The notes under the pieces are model-generated. The model had not been told where the DNA came from. It ran no database searches and was given only the letters and a program-made list of their open reading frames with translations. From Massilia sp. UMI-21 (GTDB lineage Bacteria > Pseudomonadota > Gammaproteobacteria > Burkholderiales > Burkholderiaceae_D), in NCBI GenBank assembly GCA_015277795.1, contig CP063848.1, forward strand, positions 3,782,001-3,846,000: a stretch of DNA of 64,000 nucleotides, read 5' to 3'. The position numbers were made by a program, and so were the translations under genes. Positions 1 through 12,543 of the stretch are shown piece after piece. Every line of letters begins with the position of its first letter. Positions within the stretch are counted from its first letter, which is position 1.

Positions 1-2004
<2,004 letters not shown>

Positions 2005-2087
2005 GGTCGGACCCCAGGTGATTTGAAAGGCAGCCCGGAGTATAGCTTTCTTACCTCTGGATGGGGTCGTTTTTTGAGCTGCCGACA

Positions 2088-2112
2088 GGCTGCCGCCATA
2101 GGGGCGGCAGCC
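2088..2112 (-). terminator. Hairpin downstream of the PEP-CTERM gene
   Basis: A perfect 10-bp stem (GGCTGCCGCC / GGCGGCAGCC) with a 5-nt loop lies 30 nt beyond the stop codon of the PEP-CTERM gene. No U-tract follows it on the minus strand, so it is a terminator-like or 3'-end-protecting hairpin rather than a textbook intrinsic terminator. Confidence 0.5.
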
Positions 2113-2141
2113 GTGAAGCGCTTGCTTCTGCTGACTTCTGC

Positions 2142-2963
2142 TTACTTCTGCTTGCGTCGGCGGCCGGCGGCGAGGCCGATCATGCCCAGGCCCAGCAGCG
2201 CCATGCTGGCAGGCTCCGGCACCTGCGCGGCGGCGGTTTCGAAGTTGAAGGTGGTCGCTTCTTCGCCGGCGAAGCCGATGCGCAGATTGTCGACGTAGCC
2301 GTTGAAGCTGCCCGCCCAGCCCGAGCCGATACCGAACTCGATGCCGAGGATCGCGGTCGACGCACTCAGCAGGTCATAGGCCGGTGCGTTGGGCGCCATG
2401 CCCGCTGCCCACTGGGCAAGCGTCATGTCGAAGTCCTCGACGGTATTGCCTGGCGCGAACTGACGCTGCCAGAAATACTGGCCGCTCAAGTCGCTCGACA
2501 CCCACTGGTTCTGCGCAGTCGCGCCGTTGTACACCTGCTCCCAGACCAGGTAACCCTGGTCGGCCGTGGTCGCGCCGTTGCCGTCCGCATCGTAGTAGAG
2601 GCGCATGGCAGGCGCAAGGTGCGCGGCCGACGAGCCGGGCGCGCGGAACCAGTCGAGTCCGACCACGTCGAGATTGCCCAGGGTACGGCCATTCACGAAG
2701 CCCCAGGTGTAGGCGAAATCGGCCTTGCCGGAGCCATCCGTCGACGACATCTCGACCGAGCCGTTGCCGCTGCGCGGGTTGGCATTGGTGATAGCGGCGA
2801 AGGTATCCGACGTGTAGCCATTCGACAGCCCGCGATAATTCGTCAGGTACCAGGTGTCGAGCGCCGGGCTGTTCGATACGCTGGTGACGGTCACCGTCGC
2901 GGCCTGCGCGCCACCGGCGGCAAGCAGGGAAAGGGCAAGGACGGAACGGAACATGGTCTTCAT
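2142..2963 (-). CDS. PEP-CTERM sorting-signal protein, function unknown
   Basis: A 273-residue exported protein. It starts with a signal peptide (MKTMFRSVLALSLLAAGGAQA) and ends in a complete PEP-CTERM tripartite signal: VPEPASMALLGLGMIGLAAG followed by the basic cluster RRRKQK (about 248-273). Such tails are recognised by an exosortase/PEP-CTERM system that processes and sorts the protein at the envelope, often together with exopolysaccharide export. The body between about 22 and 245 is rich in aromatic residues, Gly and Asn, consistent with a beta-sandwich surface domain, but I do not recognise a named domain. The start is supported by AAGGAGA 7 nt upstream. No exosortase gene is in this window, so the partner must be elsewhere. 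Confidence 0.9.
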   Translation of the reverse strand: MKTMFRSVLALSLLAAGGAQAATVTVTSVSNSPALDTWYLTNYRGLSNGYTSDTFAAITNANPRSGNGSVEMSSTDGSGKADFAYTWGFVNGRTLGNLDVVGLDWFRAPGSSAAHLAPAMRLYYDADGNGATTADQGYLVWEQVYNGATAQNQWVSSDLSGQYFWQRQFAPGNTVEDFDMTLAQWAAGMAPNAPAYDLLSASTAILGIEFGIGSGWAGSFNGYVDNLRIGFAGEEATTFNFETAAAQVPEPASMALLGLGMIGLAAGRRRKQK

Positions 2964-3058
2964 GGCAGGTCTCCTTCAGGTTGTTGGACGAGCGCCATGC
3001 CATATGCAAGTTGCATGCCAGATACCTGTATTAAGTAAAATCAACAACTTACATGATC

Positions 3059-3077
3059 CCTGTCAGATCGTGACAGG
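3059..3077. promoter_or_regulatory. Dyad CCTGTCA-N5-TGACAGG between the PEP-CTERM and efflux genes
   Basis: A perfect 7-bp inverted repeat with a 5-bp spacer sits 96 bp upstream of the PEP-CTERM start and 34 bp after the efflux channel stop. On the minus strand a TTGACA hexamer lies immediately upstream. It could be an operator for the PEP-CTERM promoter or the weak 3' hairpin of the efflux operon; no U-tract favours the latter. Confidence 0.35.
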
Positions 3078-3110
3078 CAGTTGTCAAATTTTCCGACACC
3101 GCAGGGGTGC

Positions 3111-4529
3111 CTAGCTCTGCTCCTGCCCTGCCCGCCAGCCGCCGCCGAGCGCCTGGATCAGCGCCACCGCCGCCGCCTGGCGGTCGGCCTGCACCTGCAT
3201 CAGCGAGCGGCGCGCATTCAAGGCCGTGGCCTGGGCCTGCACCACCTCGGAGTAGCTCACCTGCCCGGCGCGGTAGCGGTTCAGGATCTGCTGCTCGACC
3301 TTGTCGGCGGCCTCGGAAGCGATCCGTCGCAATTCCTGCTGCCGTGCCAGCACGCGCACCGCGGTGAGCTGGTCCTCGACGTCGGCGAAGGCATTCAGCA
3401 CCGTCTGGCGGTAGCGCGCCACCGCGGCCTGGTGGCGCGCTTCGGCCCCGGCCACGCCGGCGCGGGTGGCGCCGGCATTGAACACCGCCTGGGCTGCCGA
3501 CAGGCCGAAGGACCAGGCGGCGCTGGAGGCCGAGAACAGGTCCGCCACCCGGCTGCCGCCCGTGCCCAGCGAGGCCGACAGGCCGATGTCCGGGAAATAG
3601 GCCGAGCGCGCGATGCCGATCTGCGCGTTGGCGGCGGCCACGTCGCGCTCGGCGGCGGCGATGTCGGGACGGCGCTGCAGCAGCAGCGACGGCACCCCCA
3701 CCGGCACCGCCGGCACGGTCACGCGCCAGTCCGGCAGAGGCGCGAGCGTGAATTCGCTCGGCGCCTTGCCCACCAGGACCGCGATCGCGTGCTCGAACTG
3801 GGCGCGCTGGCGGCCGAGGGACAATTCGTCGTTGCGCGCATTGGCCAGCTGCGTCTGCGCCTGCAGCACGTCGGTGCGGGCGACGATCCCGACGTTGAAG
3901 CGGTTGGTCGTGATCTGCAGCTCGCGCTCGTAGCCGGCGATGGTGCGGGCCAGCAGCGCGCGCTGGGCGTCGAGCGAACGCACGGCGAAGTAGTTGGCGG
4001 CCACCTCGCCCTGGGCCGACAGGCGCGCGCCGGCCAGGTCGGCCGCCGTCGCCTGGGCGCCGGCGCGGGCGATGCCGACGCCGGCGCGCAGCCGGCCCCA
4101 CAGGTCCGGCTCCCAGCCGGCGCCGAGGTTGAGCCGGTAGGCGCTGTCGGCGCCCTGCCCGCGCACGCCGGCGCGGTCGCCGCTCAGGTTCAGGTTCACG
4201 CTCGGGAACAGCGCGGCGCGCTGCTGCGCCACCGCCGCCCGCGCCTGCGCATAGTTGGCGACCGCCAGCGCCACGGTCTGGTTCGAGACCTCGACGCTGC
4301 TCGCCAGCGCGTCGAGCACCGGATCGTCGAACAGCCGCCACCAGGGGCCGCGCTCGAGCGCGTCGGCCGGTGCCGCCGGCACCCAGCCCTGCATCTCCTT
4401 GAAGGCCGTCGGCTCGGGGGTGGTCGGCCGCTGGTAGGCCGGTCCGACGGCGCAGCCGGCCGCAAGGCTGGCGGCCAGTGCCAGCAGGTGAAGGCGGAAG
4501 AAGGATCGTTTTCGCATGGGAGTCGTCAT
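3111..4529 (-). CDS. Efflux outer-membrane channel lipoprotein (NodT/OprM family)
   Basis: Outer-membrane factor of a tripartite RND pump, forming the TolC-like trimeric duct. 472 residues. The N-terminus is a lipoprotein signal with lipobox LAAGC (Cys about 25) followed by AVGPAYQRP, the typical start of NodT/OprM proteins. Two repeated outer-membrane-efflux domains follow, with long coiled-coil segments (for example around RYRQTVLNAFADVEDQL). The start codon overlaps the stop of the upstream permease as ATGA (4526-4529), so translation is probably coupled. A second in-frame ATG at 4517 is possible. It is the last gene of the adaptor-permease-permease-channel operon, an arrangement like mdtABC with its own channel gene. 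Confidence 0.94.
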   Translation of the reverse strand: MTTPMRKRSFFRLHLLALAASLAAGCAVGPAYQRPTTPEPTAFKEMQGWVPAAPADALERGPWWRLFDDPVLDALASSVEVSNQTVALAVANYAQARAAVAQQRAALFPSVNLNLSGDRAGVRGQGADSAYRLNLGAGWEPDLWGRLRAGVGIARAGAQATAADLAGARLSAQGEVAANYFAVRSLDAQRALLARTIAGYERELQITTNRFNVGIVARTDVLQAQTQLANARNDELSLGRQRAQFEHAIAVLVGKAPSEFTLAPLPDWRVTVPAVPVGVPSLLLQRRPDIAAAERDVAAANAQIGIARSAYFPDIGLSASLGTGGSRVADLFSASSAAWSFGLSAAQAVFNAGATRAGVAGAEARHQAAVARYRQTVLNAFADVEDQLTAVRVLARQQELRRIASEAADKVEQQILNRYRAGQVSYSEVVQAQATALNARRSLMQVQADRQAAAVALIQALGGGWRAGQEQS

Positions 4530-7500
4530 TTTGCGGGAACCGTGTGGTCGGCGTCGTGATGGCGGGACAGCTCCTGCTCGTCCGCCTTCCTGGTGCGCAG
4601 CTTGTCGAGCAGGACGTAGACCACCGGCGTGGTGAGCAGGGTCAGCAGCTGGCTGGCGACCAGCCCGCCGATGATGGCGATGCCGAGCGGGCGGCGCAGC
4701 TCCGAACCCTCGCCGAAGCCGATCGCCAGCGGCAAGGCGCCCAGGGCGGCCGCCAGGGTCGTCATCAGGATCGGGCGGAAGCGCAGGATGCAGGCTTCGC
4801 GCACCGCCTCCACCGCGCTCAGGCCGCGCGCCCGCTCGGCGTCGAGGGCGAAGTCGATGATCAGGATGGCGTTCTTCTTCACGATGCCAATGAGCAGGAA
4901 GACCCCGATCAGGGCGATGATCGAGAACTCCATGTCGAACAGCAGCAGCGCCAGCACGGCGCCGACGCCGGCCGAGGGCAGCGTGGACAGCACCGTCACC
5001 GGATGCACCAGGCTCTCGTACAGGATGCCGAGCACGATGTAGATGACGACGATCGCGGCCAGGATCAGCATCGGCTGCTCCTGGCTCGACTCCTGGGCGG
5101 CGCGCGCCGTGCCCTCGAAGCTGCCGCGCACATTGGCCGGCATGGCGATGTCGGCCTCGGCCTGTTTCACCGCGGCCTGGCCGTCTTCCAGGTTGTAGTC
5201 TTGCGCCAGGTTGAAGGACACCGTGGTCGCCAGTTCGCCGTCCTGGTGATTGACCGAGGTCGGCGTGGCGCTTTCGGCGAAATCGGCGAAGGCCATCAGC
5301 GGCACCATGCTGTTCGCGCCCGAGGACAGCGCCGCACCGCTGGACGGGTCGCGCGCGGCCGTCAGGTTGCCGGGCGTGGACGAGGTGGCGCCGCCCGATG
5401 CGGAGGCGGCGGCGGGCGCAGCGCCGCGCGCGGGCACATACACGTCGCGCAGGGCCTCCGGCGACAGCGCATAGCGCTGGGGCACGCCCATGATGATGCG
5501 GTACTGGTTCAGCTCGTCGTAGATGGTGGCCACCTGGCGCTGGCCGAAGTTGTTGTAGAGCGCGTTGTTGACGTCGCGCGCGCTGATGCCCAGGCGCGCC
5601 GCGCTGTCCTTGTCGACCGTGACGAAGGTCTCGACGCCGTTTTCGGCCTGGTCGGTGTCGACGTCGACCAGCGCCGGCTGGCCCTTCATCGACTCGGCCA
5701 GGCGCGTCGCCCACTGCTTCAGGTCGGCCGCGTTGTCGCTCTTCAGGGTGTACTGGTAGGTCGAGTTGCTGGAGCGCCCGCCCATGCGCAGGTCCTGCAC
5801 CGGATTCAGGAAGATAGACACGCCGGTCACGCGCGCCAGTTTGGGACGCAGGCGCGCGATCACCGCCTCGCCCGACTCGCTGCGCTGCCCTGGCGGCTTC
5901 AGGCTCATGAACATGAAGCCGCCGCCGGCGCGCCGGCCGCCGGTAAAGGCCACCACCGTATCGACCGCCGGGTCGCGCCGGATGATGTCCACCAGTTGGC
6001 GCAGCTTGCCCTGCATGGCCTGGAACGAGATGCTCTGGTCGGCGCGGATGCCGCCGTTGATCTGGCCCGTGTCCTGGCGCGGAAAGAATCCCTTCGGAGC
6101 CGCCGAGAACAGGTAGACGTTCAGGCCGACGACGAAGGCGAGGATGAGCATCACCAGCAGCTTGCTGTCGAGCGCCCAGTCGAGCGAATGGCGGTAGACG
6201 CGCAGCACCCTGTCGAAGCCCTGCTCGGACCAGCGCGCCAGCCGGCCGGGCTTGCCGGCGCTTGCGCCGCCGGGTTCCCTGCGCAGCAGCCAGGCGCACA
6301 TCATCGGCGTGGTGGAGAGCGAGATCACCAGCGAGATCAGCACCGCCGCCGACAGGGTGACGGCGAACTCGCGGAACAGCCGGCCGACCTGCCCGCCCAT
6401 GAACAGCAGCGGGATGAACACCGCCACCAGCGACAGCGAAATCGACAGCACGGTGAAACCGACTTCCCGCGCGCCGAGCAGCGCCGCCTTCATCCGGTCC
6501 ATGCCGGATTCGATGTGGCGCGCGGTGTTTTCCAGCACCACGATGGCGTCGTCGACCACGAAGCCGGTGGCGACCGTCAGCGCCATCAGCGACAGGTTGT
6601 TCAGGCTGAAACCCAACAGATACATGACGCCGAAGGTGCCCAGCAGCGACACCACCGTCGCCACCGCGGGAATGACGGTGGCGCGCAGGCTGCGCAGGAA
6701 GACGCTGACCACCAGCACCACCAGGATGATCGACAGCACCAGGGTGAATTCGATCTCGTGCAGGGAGCTGCGGATCGAGATGGTGCGGTCCGAGGCCACC
6801 TGCAGCGTCACGTCCCCCGGCAGCTGGGCCTGCAGCGAGGGCAGCAGCGCGCGCACGCCGTCCACGGTCTCGATGACGTTGGCGTCAGGCTGGCGCGTGA
6901 CCAGCACGATCACCGCCGGCTGGCCGTTGAACAGGCCCAGGGTGTTGACGTTCTCGACGCCGTCGATGACTTCGGCCACGTCGCGCAGGCGCACCGCCGC
7001 GCCGTCGCGCCAGGCCACCACCAGGTCGCGATAGTCGGCCGCCTGCGGCCTGCCCGGCGTATCGCCGGCCGGCTGGGAATAGATCTGGAAGCGGTTGCCG
7101 CCGCCTTCGATCGCGCCCTTCGGCCGGTTGGCATTGGTGGCCTGGATCGCGGCGCGCACGTCCTCGCTCGACAGTCCCACCTTGTTGAGCGCGTACGGCA
7201 GCAACTCGACCCGCACCGCCGGCAGCGAGCCGCCGCCGATCTCGACTTCGCCCACGCCCTTCACCTGGGCCAGGCGCTGCTGCACCAGGTTAGACACCGA
7301 CTCGTAGATTTGGCCGGGGGAGCGGGTTTTCGAGGTCAGCGCCAGGATGATCACCGGCGCGTCCGAGGGGTTCGCCTTGCGGTAGGTGGGGTTGCTGCGC
7401 AGGGTGGCCGGCAGGTCGGCGCGCGATGCATTGATCGCGGCCTGCACCTCGCGCGCGGCCGAATCGATCTTGCGGTTCAGCTCGAACTGCAGGCTGATCC

Positions 7501-7768
7501 GGGTCGAGCCGCTGCCGCTGTTCGAGGTCATCTCGTTGACCCCGGCGATCACGCCCAGGCGCCGCTCCAGCGGCGTGGCCACGCTCGACGCCATGGTTTC
7601 CGGGCTGGCGCCGGGCAGCGAGGCCGAGACCGAAATGGTCGGGTAGTCCACCTGCGGCAGCGGCGACACCGGCAGCACGAAGAACGCGGCAATGCCGGCC
7701 AGCGCGAGCCCGATCGTCAGCAGGACGGTCGCGATCGGGCGCTCGACGAAGGGCCGGGACAGGTTCAT
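4526..7768 (-). CDS. mdtC: RND multidrug efflux permease, MdtC-like (second of two)
   Basis: Inner-membrane proton-driven drug exporter of the HAE1 family, 1080 residues. It begins [18 protein letters not shown], the standard N-terminal helix of MdtC/AcrB-type pumps, and shows the two-fold repeat of a large periplasmic porter domain followed by a transmembrane bundle, with the conserved segment [19 protein letters not shown] in the fourth helix region carrying the proton-relay Asp pair. A Gly/Ala/Ser-rich insertion of about 30 residues (around 5330-5440) interrupts the second periplasmic half and is unusual for MdtC. The start overlaps the mdtB stop as ATGA. Pairing with a distinct upstream permease suggests a B2C heterotrimer, as known for E. 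coli MdtBC. Confidence 0.95.
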   Translation of the reverse strand: MNLSRPFVERPIATVLLTIGLALAGIAAFFVLPVSPLPQVDYPTISVSASLPGASPETMASSVATPLERRLGVIAGVNEMTSNSGSGSTRISLQFELNRKIDSAAREVQAAINASRADLPATLRSNPTYRKANPSDAPVIILALTSKTRSPGQIYESVSNLVQQRLAQVKGVGEVEIGGGSLPAVRVELLPYALNKVGLSSEDVRAAIQATNANRPKGAIEGGGNRFQIYSQPAGDTPGRPQAADYRDLVVAWRDGAAVRLRDVAEVIDGVENVNTLGLFNGQPAVIVLVTRQPDANVIETVDGVRALLPSLQAQLPGDVTLQVASDRTISIRSSLHEIEFTLVLSIILVVLVVSVFLRSLRATVIPAVATVVSLLGTFGVMYLLGFSLNNLSLMALTVATGFVVDDAIVVLENTARHIESGMDRMKAALLGAREVGFTVLSISLSLVAVFIPLLFMGGQVGRLFREFAVTLSAAVLISLVISLSTTPMMCAWLLRREPGGASAGKPGRLARWSEQGFDRVLRVYRHSLDWALDSKLLVMLILAFVVGLNVYLFSAAPKGFFPRQDTGQINGGIRADQSISFQAMQGKLRQLVDIIRRDPAVDTVVAFTGGRRAGGGFMFMSLKPPGQRSESGEAVIARLRPKLARVTGVSIFLNPVQDLRMGGRSSNSTYQYTLKSDNAADLKQWATRLAESMKGQPALVDVDTDQAENGVETFVTVDKDSAARLGISARDVNNALYNNFGQRQVATIYDELNQYRIIMGVPQRYALSPEALRDVYVPARGAAPAAASASGGATSSTPGNLTAARDPSSGAALSSGANSMVPLMAFADFAESATPTSVNHQDGELATTVSFNLAQDYNLEDGQAAVKQAEADIAMPANVRGSFEGTARAAQESSQEQPMLILAAIVVIYIVLGILYESLVHPVTVLSTLPSAGVGAVLALLLFDMEFSIIALIGVFLLIGIVKKNAILIIDFALDAERARGLSAVEAVREACILRFRPILMTTLAAALGALPLAIGFGEGSELRRPLGIAIIGGLVASQLLTLLTTPVVYVLLDKLRTRKADEQELSRHHDADHTVPAK

Positions 7769-10700
7769 GCCCCGACCTCTTCCGGCCTGGCCGGCGCCTT
7801 GCCCGAGCGCCGGCGCGCCAGGCGGTCGAAGGCCAGGTAGATCACCGGCGTGGTGAACAGGGTCAGCAACTGGCTGACGATCAGGCCGCCGAAGATGGCC
7901 AGGCCCAGCGGCCGGCGCAGCTCGGCGCCCTCGCCCCAGCCCAGCATCAGGGGGATGGCGGCGAACAGCGCGGCCAGGGTCGTCATCAGGATCGGGCGGA
8001 AGCGCAGCAGCGCGGCCTGGCGGATCGCGTCCAGCGGGGCCTTGCCCTGGTCGCGCTCGGCCTCGATGGCGAAGTCGATCATCATGATCGCGTTCTTCTT
8101 GACGATGCCGATCAGGAGGATGATGCCGATGATGCCGATCACCCCGAGCCCCTGCCCGGTCACCCACAGCGCCAGCAGGGCGCCCACGCCGGCCGACGGC
8201 AGGGTCGACAGGATGGTCAGGGGATGCACGTAGCTTTCGTACAGCACGCCCAGCACGATGTAGACGCAGACCACGGCGGCCAGGATCAGCCACAGCTGGT
8301 TCGACAGCGAAGCCTGGTAGGCGCCGGAGGCGCCCAGGAAGCTCATGCTGACCGCGTTCGGCATCCCGATCTCCTCGGCGGCCGTACGGATCGCGTCCAC
8401 CGCGGTGCCGAGCGAAACGCCTTCGGCGGTGTCGAAACCGACGACGGCGGCCGGATACTGGGCAACGTGGGTGATTTGCAAAGGCGCTTGCGCTTCGCGG
8501 ATGGTGGCCACCGCGGACAGCGGGGTCGGCTGCCCGGAACTGGTGCGCAGCTGCAGGCGGCTCAGGTCGGCCAGCGACATCGTCCCGTCCCCTTCCTTCT
8601 GCCCCGCTTCCAGGATCACGCGGTACTGGTTGGTTTCGGTGAAAATGGTCGAGACGATGCGCTGGCCGTAGGCGCTATAGAGCGCGTCGTCGATCGAGGC
8701 CGCGGTGATACCCAGGCGCGAGGCCGTATCGCGGTCGATGTCGACGTAGGCGGCGCTGCCGACCGCGCCGGCGTCGGTGGTGGCGTTGCGCACCTCCTTC
8801 CTGGTGGCCATCCGGGCGACCAGCTTCCCGGCCCATTCGTCGACCGTGGCGCCGTCGGCGCCCTCGATCGACAGGCGGTACTGGGTCGGGCCGCTCTCGG
8901 CGTCGATGGTCAGGTCCTGGGTCGGCTGCAGGTACAGGGTCACGCCCGCGACGTTGGCCACACGGCCGCGCAGCCGGTCCATGATCTGGTCCTGGTCGCC
9001 GCGCCCCTCGCGCTTCAGGTTGATCAGCATGCTGCCGGTGTTGAGCATCGTGTTGTTGGCCGCGTCCACGCCCACGTAGGAGCTGAGCGAGGCGACCGCC
9101 GGGTCCTTCAGGATCTCGGCGGCGGCGGCCTGCTGCAGCCTGGCCATCTCGGCGTACGAGATCGACTGGCGTGCCTGCAAGCGCGCCTGCAACTGGCCGG
9201 TGTCCTGGGTCGGGAACAGGCCTTTCGGGATGACCACCCACAGCAGCGCGGTCAGCACCAGGGTGCCGAGCGCCACCAGCAGGGTCAGGCCCTGGCGCGC
9301 CAGTACCCATCCCAGCGCCACGTCGTAGCGCCGGATCACCCGATCGAAAAATGCCTGGCTCCGTTGCGCGAAGCGGCCCGGGCGCTCCTCTTCATGACTC
9401 CTGAGCCAGCGCGCCGACATCATCGGCACCAGGCTCAGGGAAACCACCATCGAGATCAGGATGGTGACCGCGAGCGTGACCGCGAACTCGCGGAACAGCC
9501 GTCCGACCACGTCGCCCATGAACAGCAGCGGGATCAGCACGGCGATCAGGGACACGGTCAGCGAGATGATGGTGAAGCCGATCTGGGTCGCGCCCTTGAG
9601 CGCCGCGGCCATCGGCTGCTCGCCCTCCTCGATGTAGCGCGCGATGTTTTCGATCATGACGATGGCGTCGTCGACCACGAAACCGGTGGCGATCGTCAGC
9701 GCCATCAGCGACAGGTTGTTCAGGCTGTAGCCCATCAGGTACATGACGCCGAAGCTGCCGATCAGCGAGATCGGCACCGACAGGCTCGCGATCACGGTGG
9801 CGCGCAGGCTGTGCAGGAAGGCGAAGATCACCAGCACCACCAGCACCACGGCCAGCACCAGTTCCATTTGCACGTGCTCGACCGAGGCCCGGATGCCGGC
9901 GGTGCGGTCGCTCAGCACGTCCATGCGCACCGAGGCAGGCAGGCCGGCCTGCAGTTCGGGCAGGCGCTCGCGAATACCGTCCACGGTGGCGATCACGTTG
10001 GCCCCGGGCTGGCGCTGGACGTTCAGGATGATGGCCGGCTTCAGGTTGGCCCAGGCGCCGATGCGCACGTTTTCGGCGCTGTCGACCACGCGCGCCACCT
10101 CCCCCAGGCGTACCGGCGCGCCGTTACGGTAGGAGACGATCAGGTTCCTGTAGTCTTCGACGGCCAGCAGCTGGTCGTTGGCGTTGATCGCGTAGGAACG
10201 GGTCGGCCCGTCGAAATTGCCCTTGGCGCTGTTGGCGTTGGCGCCCGCGATGGCGCTGCGCAGGGTGTCCAGGCCCAGACCGTACGAGGCCAGCGCCCCG
10301 GTATCGGCCTGGATGCGCACCGCCGGACGCTGGCCGCCGGACAGGGTCACCAGGCCCACGCCCGAGACCTGGCTGATCTTCAGCGCCAGGCGGGTGTTGA
10401 CCAGGTTCTGCACTTCGGTGAGCGGCAGCGTATCGGAGGTGATGGCCAGGGTCAGCACCGGCGCGTCGGCCGGATTGACCTTGGCGTAGACCGGCGGCGC
10501 CGGCAGGTCCGTCGGCAACAGCGAGCCGCCGGCATTGATCGCGGCCTGCACTTCCTGCTCGGCGACGTCCAGGGTCTGGCCGAGCCCGAACTGCAGGGTG
10601 ATCACCGAGACCCCGGCCGCGCTGGTGGAACTCATGCGGGTCAGGCCGGACATCTCGCCGAACTGGCGTTCCAGCGGCGCGGTGACGGTGCGCGCCATGA

Positions 10701-10872
10701 CTTCCGGACTCGCGCCCGGATACAGGGTCTGCACCTGGATGGTCGGGAAGTCGACCTGCGGCAGCGCAGACAACGGCAGGAAGCGGTAGCCGACCAGGCC
10801 GGCCAGCACGATGGCCAGCATCAGCAGGGCCGTGGCGACCGGGCGGCGGATGAACGGCGCGGAGGGGCTCAT
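7765..10872 (-). CDS. mdtB: RND multidrug efflux permease, MdtB-like (first of two)
   Basis: Inner-membrane RND permease of 1035 residues, paralogous to the downstream gene. N-terminus [18 protein letters not shown]; the transmembrane segment [19 protein letters not shown] keeps the Asp pair needed for proton coupling. The chosen start has a strong GAGGGAG ribosome-binding site 7-9 nt upstream. An open frame continues 42 codons further upstream, but that stretch is encoded by a 12-bp tandem array (Cys-Ala-Gly-Ser/Asn repeats) and lacks a ribosome-binding site, so I treat it as untranslated. Together with MdtC, the adaptor and the channel it forms a drug or bile-type detergent exporter. Confidence 0.95.
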   Translation of the reverse strand: MSPSAPFIRRPVATALLMLAIVLAGLVGYRFLPLSALPQVDFPTIQVQTLYPGASPEVMARTVTAPLERQFGEMSGLTRMSSTSAAGVSVITLQFGLGQTLDVAEQEVQAAINAGGSLLPTDLPAPPVYAKVNPADAPVLTLAITSDTLPLTEVQNLVNTRLALKISQVSGVGLVTLSGGQRPAVRIQADTGALASYGLGLDTLRSAIAGANANSAKGNFDGPTRSYAINANDQLLAVEDYRNLIVSYRNGAPVRLGEVARVVDSAENVRIGAWANLKPAIILNVQRQPGANVIATVDGIRERLPELQAGLPASVRMDVLSDRTAGIRASVEHVQMELVLAVVLVVLVIFAFLHSLRATVIASLSVPISLIGSFGVMYLMGYSLNNLSLMALTIATGFVVDDAIVMIENIARYIEEGEQPMAAALKGATQIGFTIISLTVSLIAVLIPLLFMGDVVGRLFREFAVTLAVTILISMVVSLSLVPMMSARWLRSHEEERPGRFAQRSQAFFDRVIRRYDVALGWVLARQGLTLLVALGTLVLTALLWVVIPKGLFPTQDTGQLQARLQARQSISYAEMARLQQAAAAEILKDPAVASLSSYVGVDAANNTMLNTGSMLINLKREGRGDQDQIMDRLRGRVANVAGVTLYLQPTQDLTIDAESGPTQYRLSIEGADGATVDEWAGKLVARMATRKEVRNATTDAGAVGSAAYVDIDRDTASRLGITAASIDDALYSAYGQRIVSTIFTETNQYRVILEAGQKEGDGTMSLADLSRLQLRTSSGQPTPLSAVATIREAQAPLQITHVAQYPAAVVGFDTAEGVSLGTAVDAIRTAAEEIGMPNAVSMSFLGASGAYQASLSNQLWLILAAVVCVYIVLGVLYESYVHPLTILSTLPSAGVGALLALWVTGQGLGVIGIIGIILLIGIVKKNAIMMIDFAIEAERDQGKAPLDAIRQAALLRFRPILMTTLAALFAAIPLMLGWGEGAELRRPLGLAIFGGLIVSQLLTLFTTPVIYLAFDRLARRRSGKAPARPEEVGA

Positions 10873-10920
10873 CAAGCGCTCCCTCGGGGCGCGTCGACGC
10901 AAGCGCGGTCTGAACGCGCG

Positions 10921-10992
10921 GGCGCGAGATCCGGCGCAAGACCCGGCGCAAGACCCGGCGCAAGACCCGGCGCAATTCCCGGCGCAATTCCC
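10921..10992 (-). repeat. 12-bp tandem array, six copies, upstream of mdtB
   Basis: Six head-to-tail 12-mers on the plus strand: one GGCGCGAGATCC, three identical GGCGCAAGACCC, two identical GGCGCAATTCCC. The array occupies 72 bp of the 190-bp gap between the mdtA stop and the mdtB start, ending 48 bp before the mdtB ATG. Because the unit is a multiple of three and free of stop codons, it stays open in the mdtB frame. Copy number could vary by slippage. Confidence 0.93.
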
Positions 10993-11017
10993 GCCCACCC
11001 TGCGGGACCGAATTCAT

Positions 11018-11050
11018 CGTAGCGTGGGCGGCGTTGCCGCCCACGCGTCC
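11018..11050 (+). repeat. REP-like palindrome (copy A) inside the efflux operon
   Basis: A 33-nt element with a perfect 11-bp stem (GCGTGGGCGGC / GCCGCCCACGC, 11022-11046) and 3-nt loop, preceded by CGTA. It closely matches a second copy at 60226-60258 on the other strand. It lies 12 nt past the mdtA stop codon, where a stem could protect the adaptor message or attenuate transcription into mdtB. Confidence 0.7.
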
Positions 11051-11062
11051 TGCACACGCTCG

Positions 11063-12361
11063 TCATTGCTGCGCTCCCTGGCGCCGGCCCTGGCCCTGGC
11101 CGCGCGCGCCCCGCGGCCGGTCGCCGGGCAGCGTCACCGTGGCGCCATCGCGCAGCCGGTCCGCTCCCTCGGTGATCACCTGCTCGCCGGGCTTCAGGCC
11201 GGAGGTGATCTGCACCTTGTCGACGGTGGCCTGGCCGCGCGTCACAGCGCGCTGCGACACGGTCTTGTCCTGCGCGTTCAGTACGTACACGAAATCGCCG
11301 TCGGCGCCGTGGCGCAGCGCCGTCACCGGCACCACGACCGCGTCCTCGATGGTGTCCAGGACCAGGCGCAGGTTGACGAACTGGCTCGGGAACAGCTTGT
11401 TGTCGCTGTTGGCGAAGCGCGCCTTGGCACGCACGGTGCCGGTCTGCACGTCGACCTGGTTGTCGAGCGCGATGAAGCTGCCGGTCGCCAGGGTATCGGT
11501 GCGGGTGCGGTCCAGCGCGGTGGCAGGCAGCTTCGCGCCCTGCGCGATACGCTGCTGGAGGGCCGGCACCCCGTCCTGCGGGACCGTGAACTCGACGTCG
11601 ATCGGCGCCAGCTGGGTGATCACCGCGACGCCATTGGCGTCGCCGGTACTGACCAGGTTACCGATATCGACGGTGCGCAGGCCCACCCGGCCGGCGATCG
11701 GCGCCTTGACCTTGGTGTAGCCGACATTGAGCTGGGCGACGCCTTCCGATGCGCGGTCGGTCATCACGGTGCCTTCAAGCTGCTTGACCAGCGCCGCCTG
11801 GGTATCGACTTCCTGGCGCGCGATCGATTCCTGCTCGAGCAGGGTGCGGTAGCGGCTCAGCGTCAGACGCGCGTTTTCCAGCTGGGCTTCGTCGCGCTGA
11901 CGCTGGCCGCGCGCCTGCAACAGCGCCATCTCGAAGGGACGCGGATCGATGGTCGCCAGCACCTGGCCCTGCTTGACCATCTGCCCCTCGGTAAACAGGA
12001 TCTTCTGGACCACGCCCGCGACCTGCGGCCGCACGGTAGCCGTTGCCGCCGCCACCACGGTGCCGAGGGCATCGATGTTGACCGGAATGTCGGCCTGCTC
12101 GGCCGTGGCCACGCCGACCGTCGTCGCCGGCCTGCCGCGCCCGCCCCGGCCCGCGCCGCCGCCGGATCCGCCGCCGCCCTGGGCGCGCTCCCCGCCCGGA
12201 CCGCCGGCCGGGCGATGGGTCAGGTGCCAGACCAGCGCGGCCAGCCCGATCATCGCCAGCACGGCGATCACGGTGCCGATCAGTCGCTTGCGGCGCCTGG
12301 TCTGGGGAGAGGACGGCGGTGGGCTCGTCGGGGCGGAAGTCGGAGGCGAATGCGGGTCCAT
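11063..12361 (-). CDS. mdtA: RND efflux periplasmic adaptor (MdtA-like membrane fusion protein)
   Basis: Periplasmic adaptor that links the two RND permeases to the outer-membrane channel, 432 residues. A short Pro/Ser-rich cytoplasmic start is followed by basic residues RRRKR and one membrane anchor (about 27-46), then a Gly-rich linker (GGERAQGGGGSGGGAGRGG), a biotinyl-lipoyl-like half motif, a coiled-coil hairpin (around residues 120-190), and the beta-barrel and membrane-proximal domains typical of HlyD/AcrA proteins. The ATG at 12361 is preferred to a TTG two codons upstream; AAGG lies about 10 nt before it. It is the first gene of the operon. The C-terminus ends in a basic Gly/Arg/Gln-rich tail. 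Confidence 0.95.
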   Translation of the reverse strand: MDPHSPPTSAPTSPPPSSPQTRRRKRLIGTVIAVLAMIGLAALVWHLTHRPAGGPGGERAQGGGGSGGGAGRGGRGRPATTVGVATAEQADIPVNIDALGTVVAAATATVRPQVAGVVQKILFTEGQMVKQGQVLATIDPRPFEMALLQARGQRQRDEAQLENARLTLSRYRTLLEQESIARQEVDTQAALVKQLEGTVMTDRASEGVAQLNVGYTKVKAPIAGRVGLRTVDIGNLVSTGDANGVAVITQLAPIDVEFTVPQDGVPALQQRIAQGAKLPATALDRTRTDTLATGSFIALDNQVDVQTGTVRAKARFANSDNKLFPSQFVNLRLVLDTIEDAVVVPVTALRHGADGDFVYVLNAQDKTVSQRAVTRGQATVDKVQITSGLKPGEQVITEGADRLRDGATVTLPGDRPRGARGQGQGRRQGAQQ

Positions 12362-12396
12362 GCTCAACCTTGTTATTGTGGCCAGAGTGTTATTCA

Positions 12397-12422
12397 GCTA
12401 ACGTTGTGCCGAAAAGGTTAGC
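12397..12422. promoter_or_regulatory. Candidate operator dyad GCTAAC-N14-GTTAGC upstream of the efflux operon
   Basis: A perfect 6-bp inverted repeat centred about 48 bp before the adaptor start, in the position expected for a repressor site. A second dyad, TTTAC-N5-GTAAA (12523-12537), lies further upstream. No regulator gene is adjacent, so assignment rests only on symmetry and position. Confidence 0.3.
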
Positions 12423-12543
12423 ATGCGCTCCCGGCCTGATATGTTTCGTAACGTACATTGCGCTCTCGATCCTGTTACATGGGCGGGACAGGCTTAACAC
12501 CGATTTACACCGTTGCCCGACATTTACGCCCGGTAAACGGAAA

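Noticed and set aside
4478..7840. Very long open frame on the plus strand antisense to mdtC
   Set aside because: High-GC shadow of the real gene. Its translation is Arg/Gln/His/Ala-rich with no domain, while the minus strand shows a clear RND permease. The same applies to 8224-11022, 39343-41319, 36033-37708 and others.
10873..10998. N-terminal extension of MdtB with Cys-Ala-Gly repeats
   Set aside because: The frame is open only because the 12-bp array is a multiple of three without stops; the downstream ATG has a strong ribosome-binding site and matches the normal N-terminus.
12481..12540. CpxR-type operator (GTAAA-N5-GTAAA) upstream of mdtA
   Set aside because: Two GTAAA copies occur on the minus strand, but 14 bp apart and not 5.
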